Part shown: positions 1-6,081 of the stretch, one piece after another
How positions within the stretch are numbered: position 1 is the first letter of the stretch
How the letters are laid out: each line of letters begins with the position of its first letter
Source: Bacteroidota bacterium
Lineage (GTDB): Bacteria > Bacteroidota > Bacteroidia > NS11-12g > UBA955
Direction: 5' to 3'
Assembly: GCA_947460045.1 (NCBI GenBank)
Contig: CANHGC010000110.1
Location: 1 to 6,081, forward strand
DNA length: 6,081 nucleotides
The notes under the pieces: model-generated
What the model saw: only the letters and a program-made list of their open reading frames with translations
Told to the model about the DNA's origin: nothing
Databases searched by the model: none
Position numbers and translations under genes: made by a program

Positions 1-878
1 AGGCCAAGTCCTTGGTAAATGAGCCATACAATGGCGCCAAACATACATATGATGATGAAGGAGCTAAAAGTGCCGCGCCAGTATCCCCTGAGGATAGAGT
101 CTTTTTTTAATTGCAGGGCAGAGGCTTGATATCTTTCGTTTTCGAAACCTTCGTTGGTAAAGGATTTAACCGACATGATGCCGCTGAGAGATTCTTCTAC
201 GATGACGTTGTTGGCGGCGGTGGTGTCTTGGAGTTCTTTGGATTTTTTTCTCAAAAATCGACCAAAAATGAGCGCTACGATGATGATTGCAGGTAAGGTG
301 GCGAGCATCAAGACGGCCAGTTTAGACGATGTGTAAAAGAGAACAACAATGCCACCCAACAGAACCAAAATTTGTCGCAGGAACATCGCCAAGTTGGTGG
401 TGAAAGCATCTTGTATTTGGGCGATATCTGCTGAGAATCGGCTGAGGAGTTCACCCACTCTGTGATTGGTGTGAAAGGTCATGTTTTGACCGATGACGCT
501 TTTGAATAAATCGGTTCGCAATCCGTAGGTCATGTCTTCGGTAACGCGCACGTAGATGGCAATTCTGCCGAAGCTGAATACGGCTTGAATGATGAATAGA
601 TATACGAAGTATACAGCGACTTCCCTTAGGGCTTCGGTGTTGGGTGCTTTGGAGATGCTATCGCCGTTGTAAACGAAGGCGCCGTCCATGAGTTCACCGA
701 GTAATTTGGGGAACATGAGAGAGGCGGCAGCGCTGATGGCAAGGAAAATCGTACCGAGTAAAAACCACCATCGATTGCGAGCAGACATGTATCTGAACAG
801 GCGCAGCGAATGTTTGAAGGATTGGATGGAAATTTTGGCTTTGGGTATGTCGCGATCTTGAGAGTGGGGTCCTGCCAT
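1..878 (-). CDS. ABC exporter half-transporter, transmembrane domain (partial; C-terminus and ATPase beyond left edge)
   Basis: Inner-membrane ABC exporter subunit of the fused membrane domain plus ATPase type; only the first 292 residues lie here. The minus-strand frame is open from ATG 878 to the edge and begins MAGPHSQDRD. A polar N-terminal arm (about 1-35) is followed by likely membrane segments near residues 37-57, 87-110, 163-182, 186-206 and 272-290, as expected of a type IV (ABCB-like) exporter fold. Family-typical stretches are RTDLFKSVIGQNMTFH (121-136), GELLSRFSADIAQIQD (142-157) and EESLSGIMSVKSFTNE (228-243), the last being the conserved segment before the second intracellular coupling region. 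Such proteins are about 580-610 residues long and act as dimers, so the Walker A, signature and Walker B motifs should lie off the window. The substrate cannot be told. It is divergent from comF, with 50 bases between the starts. Its codons favour C in third position, unlike the plus-strand genes. The call as an ABC exporter is firm; the subfamily is not. Confidence 0.9.
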   Translation of the reverse strand, partial: MAGPHSQDRDIPKAKISIQSFKHSLRLFRYMSARNRWWFLLGTIFLAISAAASLMFPKLLGELMDGAFVYNGDSISKAPNTEALREVAVYFVYLFIIQAVFSFGRIAIYVRVTEDMTYGLRTDLFKSVIGQNMTFHTNHRVGELLSRFSADIAQIQDAFTTNLAMFLRQILVLLGGIVVLFYTSSKLAVLMLATLPAIIIVALIFGRFLRKKSKELQDTTAANNVIVEESLSGIMSVKSFTNEGFENERYQASALQLKKDSILRGYWRGTFSSFIIICMFGAIVWLIYQGLG

Positions 879-928
879 ATTACAAAGTTCTGCGTTTTTT
901 GCAACAATGGTAGGGGTGATTGAAGAAA

Positions 929-1660
929 ATGGGGTTGATGAGCTATGTTTTGTGGATTTTGATTATGGGTTTTGTGAAAGTTGCATTGGAAGATTGGCTG
1001 GATTTTGCATTTCCTCGGTTGTGTGCGTGTTGTTCAGACAATTTGTTGAGGTCTGAAATGGAGATATGTTGGAGTTGTTATGCAAACTTGCCGTTTTCTG
1101 TTCATGGTTATGGGATGGAGAATCCGGTGGCGAAATCGCTTTGGGGCAGAACGCCGTTGGTGGGAGGATATTTTTTGTTGAACTATAAGGCGAAGTCTGA
1201 GGCGTCGAAGATGATGAAGGCGTTAAAATATGACGGTGGTGTGATGATGGCTGAAAAATTGGGCGAATTGATGGGGGAAGAATTACTCAAGGACCCCAAT
1301 TATAGGCCATTTTCACACTTGGTACCGGTGCCGATGCATCCCAAAAAGGAGATGAAAAGGGGCTATAATCCAGCATATTTGATTGCTTTGGGCATGTCGA
1401 AATCGCTGAAAGTTCCAGTGAATGAAAAGGTACTTGTTAAGTCGAAGATGACGGCCACACAAACAAAAAAAAACCGCTTGGATCGTTGGTATCAAACGAA
1501 GCATTCCTTTGAATTTGTTGGGAAAGAAGACCATTGGGAACATGTTGCATTGGTAGATGATGTTGTGACCACGGGGGCTACTGCTGAGAGGTGTTTGAGG
1601 AGTATGTATGTGAATGGGGTAATGAGTGCTTCATTGGTGAGCTTGGCCTACACGATTTAG
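929..1660 (+). CDS. comF: ComF family protein (zinc ribbon plus phosphoribosyltransferase-like domain)
   Basis: Cytosolic ComF-type protein of 243 residues if started at ATG 929. An in-frame TTG at 920 and ATG at 938 are alternatives; a TGA at 917-919 closes the frame upstream. Residues below count from 929. A zinc-ribbon pattern is visible as C32xxC35 and C47xxC50. It is followed by NPVAKSLWGR, the LKYDGG region, VPVPMHPKKEMKRGYNPAYL, the TQTKKNRLDRW segment typical of ComF proteins, and an intact PRPP-binding motif VDDVVTTGAT at 209-218. Family members are needed for natural transformation in several bacteria (ComFC in Bacillus, ComF in Haemophilus), where they act in the cytoplasm on incoming single-stranded DNA. 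In Bacteroidota the role is largely inferred from homology. The first 25 or so residues are unusually hydrophobic and longer than in many homologues. An A9 run at 1465-1473 lies inside the conserved TQTKK motif. No other competence gene is present in the window. Confidence 0.92.
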   Translation: MGLMSYVLWILIMGFVKVALEDWLDFAFPRLCACCSDNLLRSEMEICWSCYANLPFSVHGYGMENPVAKSLWGRTPLVGGYFLLNYKAKSEASKMMKALKYDGGVMMAEKLGELMGEELLKDPNYRPFSHLVPVPMHPKKEMKRGYNPAYLIALGMSKSLKVPVNEKVLVKSKMTATQTKKNRLDRWYQTKHSFEFVGKEDHWEHVALVDDVVTTGATAERCLRSMYVNGVMSASLVSLAYTI

Positions 1661-1667
1661 TAGGATT

Positions 1668-1697
1668 TTTGATTGGCGTAGAAAATGTGTAAATTTG
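1668..1697 (+). promoter_or_regulatory. Bacteroidota-type promoter for the T9SS cargo gene
   Basis: A TTTG at 1668-1671 is separated by 18 bases from TAAATTTG at 1690-1697. The second element is a full match to the Bacteroidota -7 consensus TAnnTTTG, and the spacing is close to the usual 19 or so. Transcription would begin a few bases after 1697, leaving a leader of only about 10 bases before ATG 1714. There is no Shine-Dalgarno sequence before that ATG; the preceding bases are A-rich, which is normal in this phylum. The -33 element begins 8 bases after the comF stop codon, so the secreted protein can be transcribed independently of comF. Confidence 0.7.
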
Positions 1698-1713
1698 TTT
1701 AAAACTGACTAAA

Positions 1714-1767
1714 ATGAAGAAAATATTACTGCTTTTGGGTGTTGTGATGATGGGTAAAGCGATGGCT
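1714..1767 (+). other. Sec signal peptide with glutamine at predicted +1
   Basis: Residues 1-18 have two lysines at positions 2-3, a hydrophobic core of Ile, Leu, Val and Met, and the signal peptidase I motif AMA at 16-18. No lipobox cysteine is present, so this is not a lipoprotein. Cleavage would expose Q19, which fits the Bacteroidetes Q-rule, in which N-terminal glutamine is converted to pyroglutamate after cleavage. The cleavage position is predicted by eye. Confidence 0.85.
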
Positions 1768-4700
1768 CAAGTTACATCAACACAAATTGGACCGATTTTG
1801 GTGCCGAAGTTTGCGGGTGCAACCCAAGGTTCTGCGGGTGACACAACGCGGACACCAATTATTTTTAGGGTGAGATTCAATGGTTTGAAGCCCAACGAAA
1901 AATACAAGTACATAACTAAGGGTTCTGATACTACAGATTTAAAAAAGCGTTCTTTGTCTACTGGAGGTGCCGGTAACATGATCACCTTCAACAGCAATGG
2001 TACCTTCAAGTACATCTCAGGCCAGTCATTGACAACTGCCGGAAAGAACGATACGTTCGAAACCAACATGATGGGTGAATATGAAGGTTGGTTTGGATTA
2101 ATTAACACATCTAATGCTCGTTTTGCAGCAGGAAAAACCATTTATCCTTTGTTTGTGGCCTTGAGTTTAACCAGTAATGATACTTTGATTGGTTATTGTG
2201 CTGACGGCATTACATTTTTGGATTATGGAACAGCATCTACCAATGCTACATTGGTTTGGGGTGCTTCTCAAGCTGTGGGCAAGAGCTTCGTGGCTTTGTA
2301 CGATGTAACCAATTCTGCAGGTGTTCGTCCATTGTCGATCGGTATGGTTGAGAATTCTGTGGTGAGTGCAGGATGGAAGTCACTTACGCCAACAGCGGTG
2401 AAAAACAAGGTGATTGGTGTATCGGGTATGTGGTCTGCATTTATTCCGAATAATTTGTCGGGCGGTTTAAAGCGTATTGAAAATTTGAATTTGTCGAATG
2501 GATTTTTGGCTTATGCCAATAACGATGGCGACGGTGTATGGGGTCCATCAAAGAAATCAACCGTAAATGCTTCGGGTGGTGCGGGTAGCCATATTTATTT
2601 GGATAACGATGATGCGGCTTTGGTGCCAACAAAAGTTGAGTTTTGGACTAGAACGTCTTCTACCAAGGAAGATATTGGTACATACAATGTATTTGTGACA
2701 AGAAAATTTAGCGATGAGAAAGATCAAACGGTAAGATTTTATATTGCCGGTGGTACATCGGTAAAAGGTGCCACAAACGATTATACAGTTACTGAGCGTA
2801 CCATTACTTTCAAAGGTTCTGGTGCTGCGATTTCAGATACTTCGGTGATTACCATCAATGATGACAATTCTGCGGAAGGACCTGAAACCATCGTTTTGGG
2901 TATAGACCAACCAAACAATTGTGTGATTGGTACCGAAAAAGCGCATACAATTACTGTTGCAGACAACGATATCGCCAATGTAGTAATTCCCAAAACGTTG
3001 ATCGTAGTGAAGGAGAGTGCTGGTAAAATTGGTATCGCCTTGAAAATGGATAAGTTGGTTGCTACCGCATCAAAAATGACTTTGTTCGTGAAGAGCAAGG
3101 GCGATAGTACTTACATCCCTTCAGAGTTCCAGTTGGGAAAATCAGGAAACGATTCTACTTTCAATTTGGGATCTTCTACCAAGGCCGATTCTATCATGAT
3201 TTTCGCCAAGGTGAATGATGATTTTAACATCGACCCCAATGATACGGTGACGTTGATTTTGCGTCAAGTATCAGGAAATGCCTACTTGAAAGATTCGATC
3301 ATCACTTTGGTAATGACTGATAACGACGGTCCAGCTACAGTTGAACTGATCGATAGTAAATTGACCATCACTGAGAACATTGGCAATTTGGCGGTAAAGA
3401 TTCGTGTTGCATCACGTTCTGATGCTGATGCCGATTTCACCTTGCGTTGCTACACCGCTTTGAGCACAGCCACCGAGGGTGTAGATTTCAAATTCAATCC
3501 AACGTCTAAAATCATCAATATTACCTCTAATACACCTGATACCATTACGGTGAATGTGCCTTTCTACGATGACAAGAACTTTGAATTGACCAAGAAAATT
3601 TACTTTGGCTTGGGCAACTTATCGAACTCAAAAATCACAAAAGGCAAGGATACCTTGATCGTTACTTTGTTGAATGATGATTTGCCAATTTATAGCATCG
3701 GAACCATCAACAAGCAAACCAATGCCAACAAAACGGCTGATAGCTTGAATGTTCGTTGTCGCGTTTATGGAACTGTGCATGGTGTGAATATGCGTGCTGC
3801 AGGCTTAGGGTTTACGATCATGGATGGAACGGGTGGAATGGGTGTATTTAGCAATCCAAAGACATTTGGTTACACTGTAACTGAGGGTGATAGCGTAATG
3901 ATTCAGGGTTCTGTGAGTCAGTTCCAAGGAACTGTACAAATGGACAAATTGGATACCATCGTCAAAATTGCTACTGGCCAGCCTTTGAAGAAAGCGAAGT
4001 CGGTGAGCGGTGTAGACGAGACCACTGAATCTGTATTGGTTCAAATGCGTCGTGTGAAAATGGTAGATCCTGCGGAATGGCCTTCTGCTGCTTTGGCTGC
4101 CAATGGATTTAAATATGTACGTGTGATGAACACCGCGGGTCGTGTGGATACGTTGAACATTGATGCAGAGACCAACGTGGATGGTTCTACTGCGCCTGTT
4201 GGATATTTCGATGTAACCGGTATTGGTGCTCAGTTCGATAACAGTTCACCTTTCATTACTCGTTATGTATTGTCGCCCCGTTCTATCAACGACTTCAAGG
4301 CTTCTACTTTGCCAACGGTGAATTTTGCTAAGAGCAAAGATTCAATTTTTGAGCCTGCTGATTCATTCCGTATGGATTTCAGTGTGATTCCCGCGGATGA
4401 GAATTTCTCATTTGACGTGGCAATTGCAGGTGGTACTGCGGTTTCTCCTACAGACTATGACTTTGCAACGCGCAAGATCAACGTATTGAAGAACGTGAGT
4501 AGCTTCTTTATCCGCGCCAATATTACCGATGATGGCGATCCTGATGGCGACAAGTTGTTGATTTTCGCGATCCGCAATGCACAGGGTCCTTGCTTCATTG
4601 GCAAAGATTCTTTGTTGACCTTGAAAATCAAAGACAACGAAGCCAGTGTAGTGAAGAAGTTTGCTGCGGGTTCAATCAAAATGTACCCTAACCCAAGCAG

Positions 4701-4908
4701 TGGTTTGGTAAACATTCAAAGTGCTGAAAACATGAAGTCGGTGAAGGTTTACACCATGGGCGGTCAGTTGGTTCGTGAAGTGAATATGAACGACATGATG
4801 AAAACCAATGCTGTGACTTTGGATTTGAATGTAGTTGCTGGATTGTATCGCGTGCAGATTATCACAGCTGCTGGTGAGATGTACAGTGATTTCTTGAGTT
4901 TCCAATAA
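1714..4908 (+). CDS. Secreted multidomain protein: Calx-beta repeats, OB-fold-like domain and T9SS type A sorting domain
   Basis: Complete 1064-residue protein, probably exported by Sec and then moved across the outer membrane by the type IX secretion system. The signal peptide is residues 1-18 with cleavage after AMA, leaving Q19. Residues 19-300 match no family I recognise and end in an acidic NNDGDGVWGP stretch that may bind calcium. Calx-beta-like domains follow at about 301-419, 421-538 and 539-656. Each has an acidic turn (INDDNSAEGPE, VNDDFNIDPND, FYDDKNFE) and closes with DND or NDD. Residues 657-860 resemble the OB-fold region found in Bacteroidota secreted proteins. A fourth Calx-beta-like domain spans 861-976 (ITDDGDPDGDK, closing KDNEA). 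The C-terminal sorting domain is 983-1064. No catalytic motif is visible, so a surface, adhesive or matrix role is inference. The gene is bounded by its own promoter and by a strong terminator. Confidence 0.92.
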   Translation: MKKILLLLGVVMMGKAMAQVTSTQIGPILVPKFAGATQGSAGDTTRTPIIFRVRFNGLKPNEKYKYITKGSDTTDLKKRSLSTGGAGNMITFNSNGTFKYISGQSLTTAGKNDTFETNMMGEYEGWFGLINTSNARFAAGKTIYPLFVALSLTSNDTLIGYCADGITFLDYGTASTNATLVWGASQAVGKSFVALYDVTNSAGVRPLSIGMVENSVVSAGWKSLTPTAVKNKVIGVSGMWSAFIPNNLSGGLKRIENLNLSNGFLAYANNDGDGVWGPSKKSTVNASGGAGSHIYLDNDDAALVPTKVEFWTRTSSTKEDIGTYNVFVTRKFSDEKDQTVRFYIAGGTSVKGATNDYTVTERTITFKGSGAAISDTSVITINDDNSAEGPETIVLGIDQPNNCVIGTEKAHTITVADNDIANVVIPKTLIVVKESAGKIGIALKMDKLVATASKMTLFVKSKGDSTYIPSEFQLGKSGNDSTFNLGSSTKADSIMIFAKVNDDFNIDPNDTVTLILRQVSGNAYLKDSIITLVMTDNDGPATVELIDSKLTITENIGNLAVKIRVASRSDADADFTLRCYTALSTATEGVDFKFNPTSKIINITSNTPDTITVNVPFYDDKNFELTKKIYFGLGNLSNSKITKGKDTLIVTLLNDDLPIYSIGTINKQTNANKTADSLNVRCRVYGTVHGVNMRAAGLGFTIMDGTGGMGVFSNPKTFGYTVTEGDSVMIQGSVSQFQGTVQMDKLDTIVKIATGQPLKKAKSVSGVDETTESVLVQMRRVKMVDPAEWPSAALAANGFKYVRVMNTAGRVDTLNIDAETNVDGSTAPVGYFDVTGIGAQFDNSSPFITRYVLSPRSINDFKASTLPTVNFAKSKDSIFEPADSFRMDFSVIPADENFSFDVAIAGGTAVSPTDYDFATRKINVLKNVSSFFIRANITDDGDPDGDKLLIFAIRNAQGPCFIGKDSLLTLKIKDNEASVVKKFAAGSIKMYPNPSSGLVNIQSAENMKSVKVYTMGGQLVREVNMNDMMKTNAVTLDLNVVAGLYRVQIITAAGEMYSDFLSFQ
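2614..3681 (+). other. Three tandem Calx-beta-like domains
   Basis: Protein residues 301-656 divide into three units of about 118 residues. Each starts with a beta-strand containing a valine-rich segment and an E (for example LIVVKESAG, LTITENIGN). Each has an acidic calcium-site-like turn about 35 residues before its end and finishes with an ITVADND, LVMTDND or VTLLNDD sequence. That matches the Calx-beta immunoglobulin-like fold of calcium-binding extracellular proteins. The units are quite divergent from each other at the protein level, so this is not a recent DNA duplication. Confidence 0.8.
3682..4293 (+). other. OB-fold-like domain between Calx-beta domains
   Basis: Protein residues 657-860 lack the Calx-beta pattern. 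Recognisable pieces are VYGTVHGVNMRAAGLGFTIM (684-703), DGTGGMGVFS (704-713), TEGDSVMIQGSVSQFQGTVQ (723-742), and a second half beginning TESVLVQMRRVKMVDPAEW. These resemble the OB-fold region that commonly sits next to Calx-beta, lamin-tail or nuclease domains in Bacteroidota T9SS proteins. Whether it binds nucleic acid, sugar or nothing cannot be told from the sequence. Domain borders are approximate. Confidence 0.6.
4660..4905 (+). other. T9SS type A C-terminal sorting domain
   Basis: Protein residues 983-1064 carry the three landmarks of the domain: IKMYPNPSSGLVNI, VKVYTMGGQLVRE and LNVVAGLYRVQI, followed by a short final strand ending LSFQ. In T9SS cargo this domain directs passage through the outer-membrane translocon and is usually removed by the PorU sortase. 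The mature protein is then often attached to lipopolysaccharide or released. The secretion machinery itself is not in the window. Confidence 0.93.
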
Positions 4909-4925
4909 TTTTAACAGAATCGATA

Positions 4926-4958
4926 AATAAAAAAGGGGGCATTGCCCCCTTTTTTATT
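4926..4958 (+). terminator. Rho-independent terminator after the T9SS cargo gene
   Basis: A perfect inverted repeat pairs 4926-4940 with 4944-4958 around the 3-base loop ATT. The GC core is GGGGGC/GCCCCC, flanked by six A on the left and six T on the right. It begins 17 bases after the TAA stop at 4906-4908. The A and T tracts are symmetrical, so it could work in both directions, but both flanking genes are on the plus strand. Confidence 0.93.
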
Positions 4959-4985
4959 GCGGTTGTATTGATTTCATTAATTTCG
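4957..4985 (+). promoter_or_regulatory. Possible weak Bacteroidota-type promoter for the second ABC gene
   Basis: TTG at 4957-4959 and TAATTTCG at 4978-4985 are 18 bases apart. The second element differs from TAnnTTTG at one position. The upstream element overlaps the last bases of the terminator stem. Transcription from here would start almost at the proposed TTG start codon, giving little or no leader. This is the best candidate I can see in the 84-base gap, but it may be chance. Confidence 0.3.
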
Positions 4986-4992
4986 CCTCGAT

Positions 4993-6081
4993 TTGAAAGC
5001 AGTTTTAAAGTTTTTACGCTACGCAGGAAATCACAAGCGGTTGATTTTTCTCAATTTTATCTTCAACCTGCTATATGTGGTATTCCAATTGGTCACTCTG
5101 ATGATGATCATGCCTGTGCTGCGATTTTTATTTTCGAAAGACGGAGCAAATGCTCAAGCGCTTTCAAGCAAAAATTACGGCGTTGGTCAGTGGTTTAGTG
5201 ATCAGTATCAGTCGTTTATTACTTGGTTTGGCTCTTTGGCAAAGGGCGAGCCATTTACTGCGTTGGCCTATCTGTGCGTTGCGTTGGTTTGCGTAACGAT
5301 AATGAAAAATGGCTTCCGTTTCTTGGCCATGAATTTCATGGTGTTGATTCGCAATCGAAGCATTCAGGAAATCCGCCAAGGGGTGTATCAGAAGTGTTTG
5401 GATTTACCCATCGCCTATTTTAACAATGAAAGAAAAGGTGATTTGATGTCGCGCATGAGCAATGACATCAAAGAAATAGAGTTTGCATTGATGGTGTCTT
5501 TGGAGGCTTTGTATTTTCAGCCTTTGAACATTTTGTTGTTTTTGGTGGCATTGGTAGTGCTTTCCGCCAAACTCACTTTGTACATATTGTTATTTTTACC
5601 CATTACTGCGTTGATCATAGGGTTGATAGGTAGGTCTTTGAGAAAGCGCAGTGCTTTGAACCAGCAATTGTTGGGAAAAGTGATGAGTGCCTATGAGGAA
5701 ACCTTGGGTGGAATTCGAATTATCAAGGCGTTTAATGCAAGCAGTTTTTTTGCCAAAAAGTATAATGAGCAAGATGAAATGTACACCAAAAACAACATTG
5801 GGGTGCAGCGCCGCTATGACTTGTCGTCGCCCATGAGTGAAACCATAGGTATTAGTGTAAGTGCTTTGTTGCTATGGCTGGGGGGCAGTATGGTTTTTCG
5901 CCACGAATTGGACCCAGAATTCTTTCTGACCTACTTTGCGATTTTTTCACAATTGATTCCTCCATTTAAGGCGTTTTCTAATGCATTGTATGCGGCTCAG
6001 AAAGGTATGGCAAGCCTTGAGAGGATTCAGGAGCTTGTGGAGGCGCCGGTAACCGTGGTAGACCCAATTGTATCGCAACAA
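4993..6081 (+). CDS. MsbA-like ABC exporter half-transporter, transmembrane domain (partial; ATPase beyond right edge)
   Basis: Inner-membrane ABC exporter of the MsbA-like lipid and drug exporter group; 363 residues are present and the frame is open to the last base. TTG 4993 is the only early start: TAA 4978-4980 closes the frame and no in-frame ATG occurs before 5101, which lies inside the first membrane segment. Starting at 4993 gives the usual amphipathic lead (KAVLKFLRYAGNHKR) before TM1 at about 17-45. Further membrane segments lie near 88-112, 177-194, 196-215, 283-302 and 312-326. Family-typical stretches include YFNNERKGDLMSRMSNDIKE (143-162), EETLGGIRIIKAFNA (235-249) and KGMASLERIQEL (337-348), the last being the usual link to the ATPase domain. 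Full proteins are about 600 residues. It differs from the minus-strand ABC gene at the left edge, so the two are not a recent duplication. The substrate is not determined; lipid export is only suggested by family. Confidence 0.9.
   Translation, partial: MKAVLKFLRYAGNHKRLIFLNFIFNLLYVVFQLVTLMMIMPVLRFLFSKDGANAQALSSKNYGVGQWFSDQYQSFITWFGSLAKGEPFTALAYLCVALVCVTIMKNGFRFLAMNFMVLIRNRSIQEIRQGVYQKCLDLPIAYFNNERKGDLMSRMSNDIKEIEFALMVSLEALYFQPLNILLFLVALVVLSAKLTLYILLFLPITALIIGLIGRSLRKRSALNQQLLGKVMSAYEETLGGIRIIKAFNASSFFAKKYNEQDEMYTKNNIGVQRRYDLSSPMSETIGISVSALLLWLGGSMVFRHELDPEFFLTYFAIFSQLIPPFKAFSNALYAAQKGMASLERIQELVEAPVTVVDPIVSQQ

Noticed and set aside
111..336. Two short plus-strand open frames opposite the left ABC gene
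   Set aside because: Both are antisense to well-supported coding sequence, overlap each other in different frames, and have no domain or start signal.
883..890. Minus-strand GAACTTTG as a -7 promoter element for the left ABC gene
   Set aside because: It differs from TAnnTTTG at one position, has no TTG at suitable spacing upstream, and lies only 4 bases before the start codon.
626..907. Minus-strand 93-residue open frame overlapping the ABC gene start
   Set aside because: It lies in another frame of the same strand as the ABC exporter, whose translation shows clear family motifs and membrane segments; this frame shows no recognisable domain.
2614..4641. Recent tandem DNA duplication producing the Calx-beta units
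   Set aside because: The units share a fold-level pattern but differ strongly in residues and bases, and the fourth is separated by another domain, so the repetition looks ancient.
5101..5111. ATG codons at 5101, 5104 and 5110 as the start of the second ABC gene
   Set aside because: They fall inside the first membrane segment, and starting there would remove the amphipathic lead and half of TM1 that the family normally has.
4968..5198. Plus-strand 76-residue open frame starting just after the terminator
   Set aside because: It overlaps the start of the MsbA-like gene in another frame. The ABC frame gives a continuous 363-residue family match, while this one has no recognisable features.
1..6081. 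CRISPR array, tRNA, rRNA, insertion sequence, defence island or new system
   Set aside because: No spaced direct repeats, cloverleaf-like sequence, transposase frame or terminal inverted repeats were seen. Nearly all of the window is accounted for by four genes of known families, and gaps between genes are 50-84 bases.

Overview
The window reads as ordinary chromosomal DNA from a member of the Bacteroidota. Four things point there: a large secreted protein ending in a type IX secretion (T9SS) type A sorting domain, a promoter matching the Bacteroidota TTTG / TAnnTTTG consensus, start sites without Shine-Dalgarno sequences, and a signal peptide that would leave glutamine at the mature N-terminus. 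The genus cannot be named from the sequence.

Layout: (1) 1-878, minus strand: N-terminal 292 residues of an ABC exporter half-transporter, running off the left edge. Its frame is open across the edge and it starts at ATG 878. (2) 879-928: a 50-base divergent intergenic gap. (3) 929-1660, plus strand: a ComF-family phosphoribosyltransferase-like protein with an N-terminal zinc-ribbon cysteine pattern and an intact PRPP-binding motif. (4) 1661-1713: a short gap with a well-formed Bacteroidota promoter. (5) 1714-4908, plus strand: a 1064-residue secreted multidomain protein with a signal peptide, an unassigned N-terminal region, three Calx-beta-like domains, an OB-fold-like region, a fourth Calx-beta-like domain and a T9SS type A C-terminal domain. 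(6) 4909-4992: a strong hairpin terminator and a possible weak promoter. (7) 4993-6081, plus strand: N-terminal 363 residues of a second, unrelated MsbA-like ABC exporter, probably starting at TTG and running off the right edge.

The genes do not form an obvious pathway. The first ABC gene and comF are divergent. The large secreted protein appears to be its own transcription unit, with a promoter before it and a terminator after it. The second ABC gene probably starts another unit. I see no tRNA, rRNA, CRISPR array, insertion sequence or long repeat, and no convincing new system. The points worth a second look are the domain architecture and uncharacterised N-terminus of the T9SS cargo, the start arrangement of the second ABC gene, an A9 tract inside comF, and a G/T-rich plus strand that persists over the antisense gene.
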